Notes: generated from the sequence alone by a model not told the origin. DNA of 64,000 nt from Pseudomonas mendocina (GCF_900636545.1 NZ_LR134290.1:1426001-1490000), one strand, 5' to 3'. Positions 27,905 to 37,504 are shown, counted from the first letter of the stretch. Made by a program: numbers and translations.

Positions 27905-28219
27905 ATGAAAAAAATAATCTGCTTGCTATTCGCCTTCCTGCCGCTGGCCGCCCACGCCTATCCCATCGAAATGGAGAAGCAGCTCAACGGCGCCGAGGTC
28001 TCGGCCACTACCCAGGAAATTGACCACAACATGGCGGCGTTGATGCTCTACAACTACGGGCAGAGCGAGGCCGAGTGCAGCGCAGTGTTCCGCAATGGCC
28101 CAGAGGCGCCGCGCACGCGTCGCACCGTGTTGGCGCCGGGCGCTAGTAACAACATGACGGTCAAGTTCACCCGAAGTGTCATCCGCTTGCGCATCAGCCT
28201 GACCTGCGGCCTGAAGTGA
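27905..28219 (+). CDS. Small secreted protein of unknown function
   Basis: 104 residues with a clear signal peptide (MKKIICLLFAFLPLAAHA|YP). The mature part has two Cys (EAECSAVF and SLTCGLK) likely joined in the periplasm, and a beta-rich pattern ending TVKFTRSVIRLRISLTCGLK. Position between the LysR gene and azoR matches a conserved Pseudomonas hypothetical (PA3224 position, from memory). No function is assigned. Confidence 0.75.
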   Translation: MKKIICLLFAFLPLAAHAYPIEMEKQLNGAEVSATTQEIDHNMAALMLYNYGQSEAECSAVFRNGPEAPRTRRTVLAPGASNNMTVKFTRSVIRLRISLTCGLK

Positions 28220-28355
28220 TGAAAAGCCTAGACGCGCTTTATAGATAAATCAAATTAGTCGATATATGTAAGCGGATATTTACGCTTTTTAATCGAATGC
28301 TGCATCTCTACTCTGTGCTCCATCGACTCTCAACTACCTCGATGGAGCCTCAGAC

Positions 28356-28955
28356 ATGTCCCGTGTTCTCGTAATCGAAAGCAGTGCCCGCCAGCAAGGT
28401 TCGGTCTCCCGCGAGCTGACTCAGCAATTCATCGCCAAGTGGCAGGCGGCGCACCCGGCTGACCAGATTCAGGTCCGCGACCTGGCGGCAGAGCCCGTGC
28501 CGCACCTCGATGCCACACTGCTGGGTGGTTGGATGACCCCGAGCGAACAGCAGAGCGAGGCGGAAAAAGCGGCGTTGGCGCGTTCCAACCAACTCACCGA
28601 CGAACTGCTGGCTGCCGATGTATTGGTCCTGGCTGCGCCGATGTACAACTTCGCCATTCCCAGCACTCTCAAGGCCTGGCTGGACCATGTACTACGCGCC
28701 GGCGTGACCTTCAAGTACACCGAAACCGGCCCGCAAGGGCTGCTGACCGGCAAGCGCGCTTTCGTGCTGACTGCTCGCGGCGGCATTTACGCCGGCAGCG
28801 GCCTGGATCACCAGGAACCCTACCTGCGTCAGGCGCTGGCCTTCATCGGTATTCATGACGTGCAGTTCATCCACGCCGAAGGCCTGAATCTGGGCGCCGA
28901 GTTCAGCGAAAAAGGTCTGGCGCAGGCCAAGGCCAAGCTGGCTGAAGTGGCTTGA
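28356..28955 (+). CDS. azoR: FMN-dependent NADH-azoreductase
   Basis: 199 residues. Flavodoxin-like fold: ESSARQQGSVSRELTQQF binds the FMN phosphate, APMYNFAIPSTLKAWLDHVLRAGVTF and LTARGGIYAG are family hallmarks. AzoR enzymes reduce azo compounds and quinones with NAD(P)H, probably for quinone detoxification. Synteny suggests the AzoR3 (PA3223) orthologue. The 136-bp upstream region is AT-rich and includes TAGTCGATATATG, a possible regulator site. Confidence 0.87.
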   Translation: MSRVLVIESSARQQGSVSRELTQQFIAKWQAAHPADQIQVRDLAAEPVPHLDATLLGGWMTPSEQQSEAEKAALARSNQLTDELLAADVLVLAAPMYNFAIPSTLKAWLDHVLRAGVTFKYTETGPQGLLTGKRAFVLTARGGIYAGSGLDHQEPYLRQALAFIGIHDVQFIHAEGLNLGAEFSEKGLAQAKAKLAEVA

Positions 28956-28998
28956 TACCGATCCTCCTCTCCTGAGTGCCCGTGCGCGGGCGCGCTAT

Positions 28999-29036
28999 GC
29001 CGGTCGCTTCGCGTGAAGTGGCCGGTTTTTTTATTT
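28999..29036 (+). terminator. azoR terminator
   Basis: Imperfect stem GCCGGTCGCTTC / GAAGTGGCCGGT with G-T pairs, followed by seven or more T (29026-29036). Confidence 0.7.
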
Positions 29037-29117
29037 GGCCGGCAAGCAGTCGCCAAAGCACGGATTGTCCGCCGCAGGGGAACGCGCTAAGGTCGCCGCC
29101 TTCCTTCGGAGGTGGCT

Positions 29118-29984
29118 GTGCGATATCTGCTGATAGTGACCCTGCTGTGGGCCTTTTCCTTCAGCCTGATCGGTGAGTACCTGGCTGGTCGGGTCGACAG
29201 CTACTTCGCGGTGCTGACGCGTATCGTCATCGCCGGGCTGCTGTTCGTGCCACTGACCCGCTGGCGTGGTCACGCACCGGCGTTCGTGCGTGGCATGTTA
29301 CTGATCGGAGCGCTGCAGTTCGGCATCACCTATGTCTGCCTGTACCTCAGCTTCTCGGTGCTGACAGTGCCGGAAGTGCTGCTGTTCACCATCCTCACGC
29401 CGCTGCACGTGACACTGATCGAGGATGCGCTGAATCGCAGGTTCAACCCCTGGGCACTGGCAGCTGCACAGGTGGCAGTGCTGGGCGCCGGGATCATTCG
29501 CTACGACGGCATCAGCAGTGGCTTCATGCTGGGCTTCCTGCTGCTGCAGGTGGCCAACTTCACCTTTGCGGCAGGGCAGGTGCTGTACAAGCATTTGCTG
29601 CTCCGGCACCCCTCCAGCGAGCCGCAGTACAGGCGTTTCGGTTTCTTCTACCTGGGTGCGCTGTTGATAGCGCTGCCGGCCTTCCTGCTGCTGGGCAATG
29701 GTGAGCGCCTGCCGAGCTCTGCATTGCAATGGAGCGTACTGATGTGGCTCGGTGTGGTGGCATCCGGCCTGGGTTTGTACTGGTGGAACAAGGGCGCCAG
29801 TCTGGTCGATGGTGGCACGCTGGCTGTGATGAATAACGCGCTGGTACCGGCGGGGCTGCTGGTCAATCTACTGATCTGGAATCACGATGCCGATCTGCTG
29901 CGTCTGACCCTGGGTGGTGCGGTGATCGCTGCCTCGCTGCCATTGCTCAGGCTGGGTCGCCATAAGCCTGTCGAGGTGCGCTGA
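29118..29984 (+). CDS. EamA-family carboxylate/amino acid transporter
   Basis: 288 residues from a GTG at 29118, with GGAGG 5 bp upstream; the GTG at 29112 overlaps that site. Ten hydrophobic helices and two EamA repeats. It resembles proteins annotated as carboxylate/amino acid/amine transporters. Its stop (TGATG) overlaps the next start by one base, so the two exporters are translationally coupled. Confidence 0.82.
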   Translation: MRYLLIVTLLWAFSFSLIGEYLAGRVDSYFAVLTRIVIAGLLFVPLTRWRGHAPAFVRGMLLIGALQFGITYVCLYLSFSVLTVPEVLLFTILTPLHVTLIEDALNRRFNPWALAAAQVAVLGAGIIRYDGISSGFMLGFLLLQVANFTFAAGQVLYKHLLLRHPSSEPQYRRFGFFYLGALLIALPAFLLLGNGERLPSSALQWSVLMWLGVVASGLGLYWWNKGASLVDGGTLAVMNNALVPAGLLVNLLIWNHDADLLRLTLGGAVIAASLPLLRLGRHKPVEVR

Positions 29985-30886
29985 TGCAATTGTCTGGACG
30001 CGGTGTGGCGCTGTCGGTTGGTGCCTCGATGTTGTTCGCCTTGTTACCGGGCTACGTGCAGTGGCTGAACCCGCTTGATGGTGTGCAGATATTCGCGCAG
30101 CGCGTGCTCTGGTCGATTCCTCTGGTTCTACTGCTGGTCGTGTTGACGCGGCAAACAGCTTCGCTGCGCGAGACCTTCATACGCCTTCGCCGTGAACCGC
30201 TTTTGCTGGCCGCCTGCCCGCTGGCAGCGGCGCTGATCGGTGTGCAGTGGGGGCTGTTTCTCTGGGCACCGCTGGCCGGGCACATGCTGGAAGTGTCCAT
30301 GGGCTACTTCCTGCTGCCGTTAGCGATGGTGCTGACCGGACGACTGTTCTATGGCGAGCGCTTGCGCCCGTTGCAACAGCTGGCGGTGACTTGCGCCATG
30401 CTCGGTGTGTTGCACGAGCTTTGGCGTACTCAGGCGTTCTCCTGGCTGACGTTGGTCACCGCGCTGGGCTATCCGCCTTATTTCATGTTACGCCGCTGGA
30501 TGCGCCTGGATGCTCTGTCCGGCTTCGTGTTGGAGATGCTGATGCTGGCGCCGTTGGCGATCTGGCTGATCATCGCCTATGGCCCCGCAGGGGCATTTGC
30601 CGAACGCCCGCAGCTGTGGTTGCTGGTGCCGGTGATGGCCCTGATCGGTACCCTGGCGTTTGCCGCTTACATGGCGTCCAGCAGGCTGCTGCCTCTCGGG
30701 CTATTCGGCATTCTCAGCTATGTCGAGCCGGTGCTGTTGTTCGGCGTGGCGCTACTGGTGCTGGGTGAGACGTTCGATGCGGGGCAATGGCTGACCTACC
30801 TGCCGATCTGGGCGGCTGTGTTGCTGGTCGGTTGGGACAGCGCACGGCTGCTGCGCAAGCAGCGCGAGAACGTCAAGCTGCGCTGA
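29984..30886 (+). CDS. rarD: EamA-family transporter RarD
   Basis: 300 residues. Ten membrane helices; FALLPGYVQWLNPLDGVQIFAQRVLWSIPLV and GVQWGLFLWAPLAGHMLEVSMGYFLLPL match the RarD subfamily, named for a chloramphenicol phenotype in other bacteria and of uncertain substrate. It is the second gene of a two-gene exporter operon and overlaps the convergent DHFR-like gene by 14 bp. Confidence 0.83.
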   Translation: MQLSGRGVALSVGASMLFALLPGYVQWLNPLDGVQIFAQRVLWSIPLVLLLVVLTRQTASLRETFIRLRREPLLLAACPLAAALIGVQWGLFLWAPLAGHMLEVSMGYFLLPLAMVLTGRLFYGERLRPLQQLAVTCAMLGVLHELWRTQAFSWLTLVTALGYPPYFMLRRWMRLDALSGFVLEMLMLAPLAIWLIIAYGPAGAFAERPQLWLLVPVMALIGTLAFAAYMASSRLLPLGLFGILSYVEPVLLFGVALLVLGETFDAGQWLTYLPIWAAVLLVGWDSARLLRKQRENVKLR

Positions 30887-31451
30887 TGCGCGGGGTGGGC
30901 ATCTGCGTTAGCGCATTGCTCTGCTTCTGCACCTGGTAATGCAGCTGCAGGGTGCCACTGTCGAACCGACGTTGCTCGCTCAGTGTCAGGCTGCGCTCCA
31001 TGCCGGTGGCCAGTAGCGGAACGCCGGCACCAAGCAGGTGAGGCACCAGATTGATCACCACTTCGTCGATCAGCCCGGCGGTGTAGCAGTTGCCGGCGAG
31101 CAGGCTGCCGCCGACCAGCCAGATGCGTTGAAAGCCGGCCTCGTTCAAGGCCGCGACCGCTTGGGCTGGTGTGCAGTGGGTCAGCTGGATCTCATCGCTG
31201 GCGCGCGGCAGGGCCAGGCGAGTCAACACTACGCAGGGTTTGCCGGGGTAGGGCCAGGGGCCGCCGCGCTGGAGCAGCGCTTCGTAGGTGACCCGGCCCA
31301 TCAGCAGCGCATCGATGCCCGAATAGAAGTACTGGAAACTGTACTCTTCATCAGCCTGACGCAACGAGTCGAACCAGTCGAGGCGGCCATCGGGACGAGC
31401 GATGTAGCCATCGAGGCTGGAGGTGACGTGGTAGATCAGGGACGGGTTCAT
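30873..31451 (-). CDS. Dihydrofolate reductase-like (RibD C-terminal) protein
   Basis: 192 residues starting MNPSLIYHVTSSLDGYIARPDGRLDW. The second of two adjacent ATGs is taken because GAGG then has 6-bp spacing. SLDGYIA, LLMGRVTYE and IWLVGGSLLA are the NADPH-binding motifs of the DHFR/RibD-C superfamily (YyaP/YwjB type). Probably an NADPH-dependent reductase; not the folate enzyme itself. The substrate is unknown. Confidence 0.78.
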   Translation of the reverse strand: MNPSLIYHVTSSLDGYIARPDGRLDWFDSLRQADEEYSFQYFYSGIDALLMGRVTYEALLQRGGPWPYPGKPCVVLTRLALPRASDEIQLTHCTPAQAVAALNEAGFQRIWLVGGSLLAGNCYTAGLIDEVVINLVPHLLGAGVPLLATGMERSLTLSEQRRFDSGTLQLHYQVQKQSNALTQMPTPRISAA

Positions 31452-31537
31452 CATGCACCTCGGGAGGGCTATCTGGAAATTGGAGTGGCGCCGCTGAAAC
31501 AAGTTCGTCGCGCGCCTCACCGCTTGTCGGAAGGCTC

Positions 31538-31948
31538 TCAGTCCAGGACGTTGCGCAGGATTTCGTAGACGATGCCGGTCGCGATGGCGACCAGCACGAC
31601 GTCACGGCCGATCTGCTTCCATTCGTAGCCCTCGTAATAGGGCAGGCGCGAAGTCAGGCGGCTATCGAAGTTCTTGGCGATGCCGGGAGGCAGCGGCTTG
31701 CCTCGAGCGAGGTTCTTGGCGATGCCTGGCGGTAGTGATGAAGTGGGGCCGATCAACTGGCGATTCTCACCGAGCACGATGCGCACCTGGCCGATATCCA
31801 CGCTCGGGCCGCGCAGGTCGATCTGCACGCCACCATCATGCTGATGGCCAGGCTTGCCTTTACCGGGGGGCGGGTTGGCCAGCACTGGCGAGGTGGCGAG
31901 CAGGATACACAGGCCAATGCTGAGCGTTGCCTGGGGTTTGGTAAGCAT
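31538..31948 (-). CDS. CigR-like exported protein
   Basis: 136 residues from ATG 31948 with GGGAG 7 bp upstream. Signal peptide ending SPVLA|NPPPGKGKPGHQ. Two copies of LPPGIAKN (72-79 and 86-93), then a predicted transmembrane or buried helix DVVLVAIATGIVYEIL. The LPPGIAKN repeat is the hallmark of proteins annotated as CigR family; CigR is a Salmonella type III effector with anti-virulence effects. In Pseudomonas the role is unknown and the name should not imply secretion. Confidence 0.65.
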   Translation of the reverse strand: MLTKPQATLSIGLCILLATSPVLANPPPGKGKPGHQHDGGVQIDLRGPSVDIGQVRIVLGENRQLIGPTSSLPPGIAKNLARGKPLPPGIAKNFDSRLTSRLPYYEGYEWKQIGRDVVLVAIATGIVYEILRNVLD

Positions 31949-32146
31949 GGCGGCACTCCCTGGAGGATTATGCCGATTAGATAGTGGGCGAGCCGCTTCG
32001 GTTCCCGTTCGCCTATAGCCGGACGGCGCCGCCAAGCGGCCGTCTGTCGGCGTATGAATGTGAGTGGGGTGCAAAGAAATTCGGCCCCGACGCCGGAAAC
32101 CGTTAGGCTATGCACCGTTTTGTCGATTTTTCGAGGTAGTGCCCCC

Positions 32147-33472
32147 GTGTTTGCCCAATTCGCCCTGCATGAACGCCTGCTGAAAGCCGTTGCCGAGCTT
32201 AACTTCGTCGAGCCGACTCCGGTGCAGGCGGCAGCGATTCCGCCTGCGCTGGAGGGCAAGGACCTGCGGGTGATTGCCCAGACCGGCAGCGGCAAGACCG
32301 CCGCGTTCGTCCTGCCGCTGCTCAATCGCCTGCTGGGTGACGGCAACTCCAAGCAGTGCCTGAGCATTCGCGCGCTGATCCTGCTGCCAACCCGCGAGCT
32401 GGCGCAGCAGACGCTCAAGGAAGTCGAGCGCTTCGCCCAGTTCACCTTTCTCAAGGCCGGTCTGGTCACCGGTGGCGAGGACTTCAAGGTGCAGGCTGCG
32501 ATGATGCGCAAGATCGATATTCTCATCGGCACGCCGGGGCGTCTGATCGAGCATGCCAATGCCGGCAACCTGCCGCTGGATGAGGTCGAGGTGCTGGTGT
32601 TCGACGAGGCTGACCGCATGCTTGACATGGGCTTCGCCGAAGATGCCCAGCGCCTGGCCGAAGCCTGTGGCCCGCACCAGACCCTGCTGTTTTCCGCCAC
32701 CACCGGCGGCAATGGCCTGCGCGAGATGGTCGCCAAGGTGCTCAAGGAGCCGCAGCACCTGATGCTCAACAGCGTCAGCCAGCTCAACGAAGGTACGCGT
32801 CAGCAGATCATCACGGCCGACCACAACTACCACAAGGAACAGCTGATCGACTGGCTGCTGGCCAACGAGACCTACGACAAGGCCATCGTCTTCACCAACA
32901 CCCGTGTGCAGGCCGACCGCCTATATGGCAAGTTGGTCGCCGCCGGGGGCAAGGCGTTCGTACTGCACGGTGAGAAGGACCAGAAGGACCGCAAGCTGGC
33001 CATCGAGCGCCTGCGTCAGGGGGCTGTTCGCGTGCTGGTCGCCACCGACGTGGCGGCGCGTGGCCTGGATGTCGAAGGTCTGGATTTGGTGATCAACTTC
33101 GACATGCCGCGTTCCGGCGACGAATACGTGCACCGTATCGGGCGCACCGGCCGCGCCGGTGGCGAAGGCCTGGCGGTGTCACTGATCTGCCATACTGACT
33201 GGAACCTGATGTCGAGCATCGAACGCTACCTCAAGCAGCGTTTCGAGCGTCGCACCATCAAGGAGCTGAAAGGCGTCTATCAGGGGCCGAAAAACCTTAA
33301 GGCGTCCGGCAAGGCCGCTGGCAGCAAGAAGAAAAAAGCCGAGAAGAAGGACCCGAAGAAAGCCGCCGCGCCCAAGCGCAAGACCGGCCCACGTCCGGCT
33401 GGCAAACCTTCTGCGTTGGTCAGCGCCGATGGCAGCGCGCCGCTCAAGCGCAAGAAGCCGGCTGCGGAGTAA
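32147..33472 (+). CDS. DEAD-box ATP-dependent RNA helicase
   Basis: 441 residues from a GTG at 32147, with GAGGT upstream. Q motif FVEPTPVQAAAIP, Walker A AQTGSGKTAAF, Ia PTRELAQQ, DEAD as FDEADRMLDMGF, SAT, and the helicase C motifs ARGLDVEG and HRIGRTGRAG. A basic C-terminal tail (about 380-441; KKKKAEKKDPKKAAAPKRK) probably binds RNA. SrmB/RhlE-like, likely in ribosome assembly or RNA turnover. The exact subfamily is not decided. Confidence 0.88.
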   Translation: MFAQFALHERLLKAVAELNFVEPTPVQAAAIPPALEGKDLRVIAQTGSGKTAAFVLPLLNRLLGDGNSKQCLSIRALILLPTRELAQQTLKEVERFAQFTFLKAGLVTGGEDFKVQAAMMRKIDILIGTPGRLIEHANAGNLPLDEVEVLVFDEADRMLDMGFAEDAQRLAEACGPHQTLLFSATTGGNGLREMVAKVLKEPQHLMLNSVSQLNEGTRQQIITADHNYHKEQLIDWLLANETYDKAIVFTNTRVQADRLYGKLVAAGGKAFVLHGEKDQKDRKLAIERLRQGAVRVLVATDVAARGLDVEGLDLVINFDMPRSGDEYVHRIGRTGRAGGEGLAVSLICHTDWNLMSSIERYLKQRFERRTIKELKGVYQGPKNLKASGKAAGSKKKKAEKKDPKKAAAPKRKTGPRPAGKPSALVSADGSAPLKRKKPAAE

Positions 33473-33481
33473 GCAGGCTGT

Positions 33482-33528
33482 TGTGGGAGGGGCTTCAGCG
33501 ACGAGTCGCGGCTGAAGCCCCTCCCACA
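33482..33528. repeat. 18-bp perfect palindrome / bidirectional terminator candidate
   Basis: TGTGGGAGGGGCTTCAGC (33482-33499) and its exact complement (33511-33528), 11-nt spacer. It lies between two convergent genes. The sequence belongs to a repeat type I have seen widely between Pseudomonas genes; it may terminate transcription from both sides, although no T-run follows. Confidence 0.75.
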
Positions 33529-33531
33529 GTT

Positions 33532-35367
33532 TCACTCTACCCCGACGAAACCACCGGTCTGGTGCTGCCACAAGCGTGCATAGAGACCGCCTTGAGCGAT
33601 CAGTTCGGTGTGGGTGCCGGTTTCGATGACCCGGCCCTTGTCGATCGCGACAAGGCGATCCATGCGTGCGATGGTCGACAGGCGGTGGGCGATGGCGATT
33701 ACCGTCTTGCCTTCCATCAGGCTGTCCAGGCTTTCCTGAATGGCCGCTTCGACTTCCGAATCCAGCGCCGATGTGGCTTCGTCCAGCACCAGGATCGGCG
33801 CGTCCTTGAGCAGCACGCGGGCGATGGCGATGCGCTGACGCTGACCGCCGGATAGCTTCACGCCGCGTTCACCGACCTGAGCATCCATGCCGCGGCCGCC
33901 CTGGCTGTCATCGAGGGTGGGTATGAAGGCATCGGCGCGCGCCTTGCGCACCGCTTCCCAGAGTTCCTCGTCGCTGGCGCCGGGTTTGCCGTAGCGCAGG
34001 TTGTCGCGAATCGAGCGGTGCAGCAGTGAGGTGTCCTGGGTCACTACGCCGATGTTGGCGCGCAAGCTTTCCTGGGTCACCGTGGCGATGTCCTGGTCGT
34101 CGATCAGGATGCGGCCGCTTTCCAGGTCGTATAGGCGCAGCAGCAGGTTGACTAGGGTCGACTTGCCGGCGCCGGAGGGGCCGACCAGACCGATCTTCTC
34201 GCCGGGGCGAATATCGATGCTGAGGCCGGCGATCACGCCACCTTTCTTGCCGTAGTGGAAGTGGATGTCCTCGAAGCGCACGCCGCCTTGTTGCACCTTG
34301 ATCGGTTTGGCGTCCGGGCGATTGAGCACCTGGCGCGGCTGGACGATGGTCTGCATGCCATCCTGCACGGTGCCGACGTTCTCGAAGATGCCGTTGACCA
34401 CCCACATGATCCATTCGGCCATGTTGTTGATGCGAATCACCAGGCCCAGCGCCAGTGCAATCGCGCCGGTGGTGATCAGTGAATGGCTCCACAGCCACAG
34501 GGCCAGGGCGCCGGTGCCGACGATCAGCACGCCGTTCAGGCAGGTGATGAGAAAATCCAGTGCCGTGATGGTGCGCGACTGCAGGCGGAACTTGTCGAGC
34601 AGGTCCTGCATGGCTTCGCGGGCGTAGCTTTCCTCTTCCTGTGAATGGGCGAAGAGCTTGAGCGTGGCGATGTTGCTGTAGCCGTCCACCACTCGGCCCA
34701 TGACCTTGGAGCGCGCCGAGGAGGCGGCGGCGGAGCGTGCCTTGATGCGTGGCACGAAGTACCACAGCGCCGCGCTGTAGCCGACGATCCACAACGCCAG
34801 CGGCACCACCAGGCGCAGGTCGGCGGCGGCGAACAGGTACAGCGCGCTGCCGGCATAGACCACCACGTGCCACAGGGCGTCGATCACCTGCATTGCCGAG
34901 TCGCGCAGCGAGGGGCCGGTCTGCATCACGCGCTGGGCGATGCGGCCGGCGAAGTCGTTCTGGAAGAAGCTCAGGCTCTGCTTGAGCACGTAGCGGTGGT
35001 TCTGCCAGCGAACCAGATTGGTCAGGCCGGGGTTCACGGCCTGATGGGTGAGCAGGTTGTGCAGGCCGAACACCACGGGGCGGATGACCAGTGCCACCAG
35101 CAGCATCCACAACAACTCGCGCTGGTGCTCCTCGAAGAAGGTGCTGGCGTCCGTGCTGGCCTGAGCCATGTCGATCAATTGGCCTAGGAAGCTGAACAGC
35201 GCCACCTCGATCAGGGCGGCGAAGAAGCCGACGACCAGTACGGCGACCATCAGCGGCCACACCTGTTTCAGGTAGTGGCCGTAGAAGCGCAGCATGCCAT
35301 CTGGCGGGGCGACGTCGGGGCTGGGCTTGAAGACGTCGATCAGGGATTCGAAGCGGCGAAACAGCAT
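33532..35367 (-). CDS. ABC-type exporter, fused permease/ATPase
   Basis: 611 residues. Six membrane helices in the first 330 residues, then an ATPase: Walker A GPSGAGKST, Q-loop VTQDTSLLHRSI, signature LSGGQRQRIAIARVLL, Walker B ILVLDEATSALD and switch His (IAHRLSTIARMD). Homodimeric MsbA/LmrA-type half transporter of unknown substrate; PA3228 is the likely orthologue given nearby ppiA synteny. The YdjM-like gene lies upstream on the same strand. Confidence 0.88.
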   Translation of the reverse strand: MLFRRFESLIDVFKPSPDVAPPDGMLRFYGHYLKQVWPLMVAVLVVGFFAALIEVALFSFLGQLIDMAQASTDASTFFEEHQRELLWMLLVALVIRPVVFGLHNLLTHQAVNPGLTNLVRWQNHRYVLKQSLSFFQNDFAGRIAQRVMQTGPSLRDSAMQVIDALWHVVVYAGSALYLFAAADLRLVVPLALWIVGYSAALWYFVPRIKARSAAASSARSKVMGRVVDGYSNIATLKLFAHSQEEESYAREAMQDLLDKFRLQSRTITALDFLITCLNGVLIVGTGALALWLWSHSLITTGAIALALGLVIRINNMAEWIMWVVNGIFENVGTVQDGMQTIVQPRQVLNRPDAKPIKVQQGGVRFEDIHFHYGKKGGVIAGLSIDIRPGEKIGLVGPSGAGKSTLVNLLLRLYDLESGRILIDDQDIATVTQESLRANIGVVTQDTSLLHRSIRDNLRYGKPGASDEELWEAVRKARADAFIPTLDDSQGGRGMDAQVGERGVKLSGGQRQRIAIARVLLKDAPILVLDEATSALDSEVEAAIQESLDSLMEGKTVIAIAHRLSTIARMDRLVAIDKGRVIETGTHTELIAQGGLYARLWQHQTGGFVGVE

Positions 35368-35413
35368 TGCAGGCGTCCTGCCTAAATTAGGGGGAACGCC
35401 GATAGTAACGCCC

Positions 35414-36478
35414 TTAGTGCGAGCGAGTCTCAGTCAAAAGCGGTTTCTGCAACTCGCTGGCCCAGGCCAGCAGTGGAACCTCCAGTCCAGGTTGCCAGAT
35501 ACGCTTGAACAGCAGTGCCAGGTGTTCGACCTCGCCGCGTTCGAAGGGCAGTCGGTCGATGCGTTCATGCACCTGCCATTGGCCGTCCTGCAGGTGGGCA
35601 AAGTCGAAGCGGAAAGGATGAAAACCGGTCATGCCCAGGCGCAGGTCGGTGACGATCAGGCGATCACCCACCTGGTCGTAACGCAGCACGCCACCGGTGA
35701 ACCACTCCAGGCGCTGGTGCATGGGTGAGTCGGCCAGAAGCTCGCGTAGATGGGCGCCGCGTGGCAGGCGCTGCAGTTTTGGCGGCTCGTCATCGAACCA
35801 GCCGGCCAGGGCTTCGTGATAGTTCTCGCCGTCCAGCACGATGACGCGCCATAGCAGAGCGTTGAACGGTGTTGGGGTGATGAACAGCTGCTCGGCCTGG
35901 ATGCCCTGACGCGCAAGCTCGCGCTCCACTCGCTGCTCGGCCATGAACTTGCCGGCCAGGCTGAAGCCGATGTACAGCGTCGACACCGCCAGCGCCACGG
36001 CAGGTACGCGCCAACTCTGCTCGCGCAGGCCGGTGAACAGGCTGATTACCACGGCGGCGATCAGCGGCACTGTATACAGCGGGTCGATGATGAACAGGCT
36101 GGACCAGGCCGTGGGCGTCGGCATCAGGGGCCAGAACAGCTGCGTGCCGTAGCTGGTGAAGGCGTCCAGCAAGGGGTGAGTGATCAGCACCAGCCATAGC
36201 GTCAGCAGTAGGCGATTGGCCGAATAACCGGGATGGGGGCGAAAGCGCCTGGCCAGCCAGGTCAGCAGCAGAGCAAAGCCGCTCAGAACGAACAGCGAAT
36301 GGCTGAAGCCGCGGTGGTAGGTCATGTTGGCCACGGCATCGCCATAATCCATGACCACGTCAAGGTCGGGAACAGTGGCGAGCATTGCGCCGTAAAGCAG
36401 CGCCTTGCGCCCCTGCCAGCGGCCGAGCAGCGCACCCTGGATGCTGGCGCCGAGTACCGCCTGGGTTATCGAGTCCAT
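35414..36478 (-). CDS. YdjM-like inner-membrane metal-dependent hydrolase (DUF457)
   Basis: 354 residues starting MDSITQAVLGASIQGALLGRW. Motifs MDSITQA, YHRGFSHSLF and THPLLDAFTSYGTQLFWP carry the His/Asp residues conserved in the family. Four membrane segments precede a soluble C-terminal half. E. coli YdjM is LexA-controlled; no LexA box was recognised here. The enzymatic activity of the family is not established. Confidence 0.8.
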   Translation of the reverse strand: MDSITQAVLGASIQGALLGRWQGRKALLYGAMLATVPDLDVVMDYGDAVANMTYHRGFSHSLFVLSGFALLLTWLARRFRPHPGYSANRLLLTLWLVLITHPLLDAFTSYGTQLFWPLMPTPTAWSSLFIIDPLYTVPLIAAVVISLFTGLREQSWRVPAVALAVSTLYIGFSLAGKFMAEQRVERELARQGIQAEQLFITPTPFNALLWRVIVLDGENYHEALAGWFDDEPPKLQRLPRGAHLRELLADSPMHQRLEWFTGGVLRYDQVGDRLIVTDLRLGMTGFHPFRFDFAHLQDGQWQVHERIDRLPFERGEVEHLALLFKRIWQPGLEVPLLAWASELQKPLLTETRSH

Positions 36479-36609
36479 CGCGTGCTTCCGGAAAAAGACA
36501 GGCCGCTACGTTAGCCGAGGCGCCGAGCGAATGCCGTGGGGAAATTTCAAGCAAAGATTACAGCTGTGGCGGGTATCCTGATGACCATGAGTCTCAAGAA
36601 ATCCTACCC

Positions 36610-37023
36610 ATGCTGATCGTCTCCAACAGTGTTCATATTCCCGATGAGGAAATCGAGCTGACCGCCATCCGCGCCCAGGGGGCCGGCGGGCAGAACGTCA
36701 ACAAGGTATCCAGCGCCGTGCACCTGCGTTTCGATAGCCAGGCCTCGTCGCTGCCGCCGTTCTACAAGGAGCGCCTGTTGGCGTTCGCCGATAGTCGCAT
36801 CACCGCCGACGGTGTGGTGGTGATCAAGGCGCAGCAGTACCGCACTCAGGAGCAGAACCGCGCCGATGCCCTCGAGCGCCTGGCCGAGCTGATTCGCACC
36901 GCTGGCAAGGTGGAAAAGAAGCGACGCCCGACCAAACCGACCCTCGGCTCGAAAAAGCGTCGCCTGGACGGCAAGAGCAAGCGCGGTGCGATCAAGGCGG
37001 GGCGGGGCAAGGTGGATTTCTAG
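36610..37023 (+). CDS. arfB: Alternative ribosome-rescue factor ArfB
   Basis: 137 residues starting MLIVSNSVHIPDEEIEL. GGQ motif in RAQGAGGQNVNKVSSAVHLRF, and a basic C-terminal tail (KKRRPTKPTLGSKKRRLDGKSKRG...) that enters the empty mRNA channel of stalled ribosomes. ArfB is a release-factor-like peptidyl-tRNA hydrolase acting as a backup for tmRNA. The size and tail agree with ArfB rather than with RF1/RF2. Confidence 0.92.
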   Translation: MLIVSNSVHIPDEEIELTAIRAQGAGGQNVNKVSSAVHLRFDSQASSLPPFYKERLLAFADSRITADGVVVIKAQQYRTQEQNRADALERLAELIRTAGKVEKKRRPTKPTLGSKKRRLDGKSKRGAIKAGRGKVDF

Positions 37024-37039
37024 GGGATAAGGCGGCACC

Positions 37040-37504
37040 CTATCCGCGAGCCGCCAGATAAGCCTGGTAATCGGGAATACGGTACTCGTGCTGCTGTTCC
37101 AGCAGGCTGCTGCTGAGCAGGAAGTCGGCGCTGCTTTCGTTGCACGCCACCGGGATGTTCCATACCGCCGCTACACGCAGCAGTGCCTTGATATCCGGGT
37201 CGTGTGGCTGCGGCTCGAACGGGTCCCAGAAGAACACCAGCATGTCCACGCGCTGCTCGGCAATGCGTGCGCCGATTTGCTGGTCGCCGCCCAGCGGGCC
37301 GCTGATCATGCTCTCCACCGGCAGAGCCAGGCGTTTGCTCAAGAGTAGGCCGGTGGTGCCGGTGGCCACCAGTTCATGGCGCGCCAGCTCGTCGCGCTGA
37401 CGTTCGCACCAGTCCAGCAGGAAACCCTTGCAGTGATCATGCGCCACCAGTGCGATGCGCTTGCGGGCCGGCAGTTGGGCACGGGTAAAGCTGATACGGC
37501 TCAT
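37040..37504 (-). CDS. mgsA: Methylglyoxal synthase MgsA
   Basis: 154 residues. Strong family match: LPARKRIALVAHDHCKGFLLDW, ATGTTGLLLSKRL, SGPLGGDQQIGARI with the catalytic Asp, and FFWDPFEPQPHDPDIKALLR with the active-site His/Asp. It converts dihydroxyacetone phosphate to methylglyoxal and phosphate. It begins 12 bp after the gap stop with its own AGGAGG, so gap and mgsA are almost surely co-transcribed from the HexR-type promoter. Confidence 0.93.
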   Translation of the reverse strand: MSRISFTRAQLPARKRIALVAHDHCKGFLLDWCERQRDELARHELVATGTTGLLLSKRLALPVESMISGPLGGDQQIGARIAEQRVDMLVFFWDPFEPQPHDPDIKALLRVAAVWNIPVACNESSADFLLSSSLLEQQHEYRIPDYQAYLAARG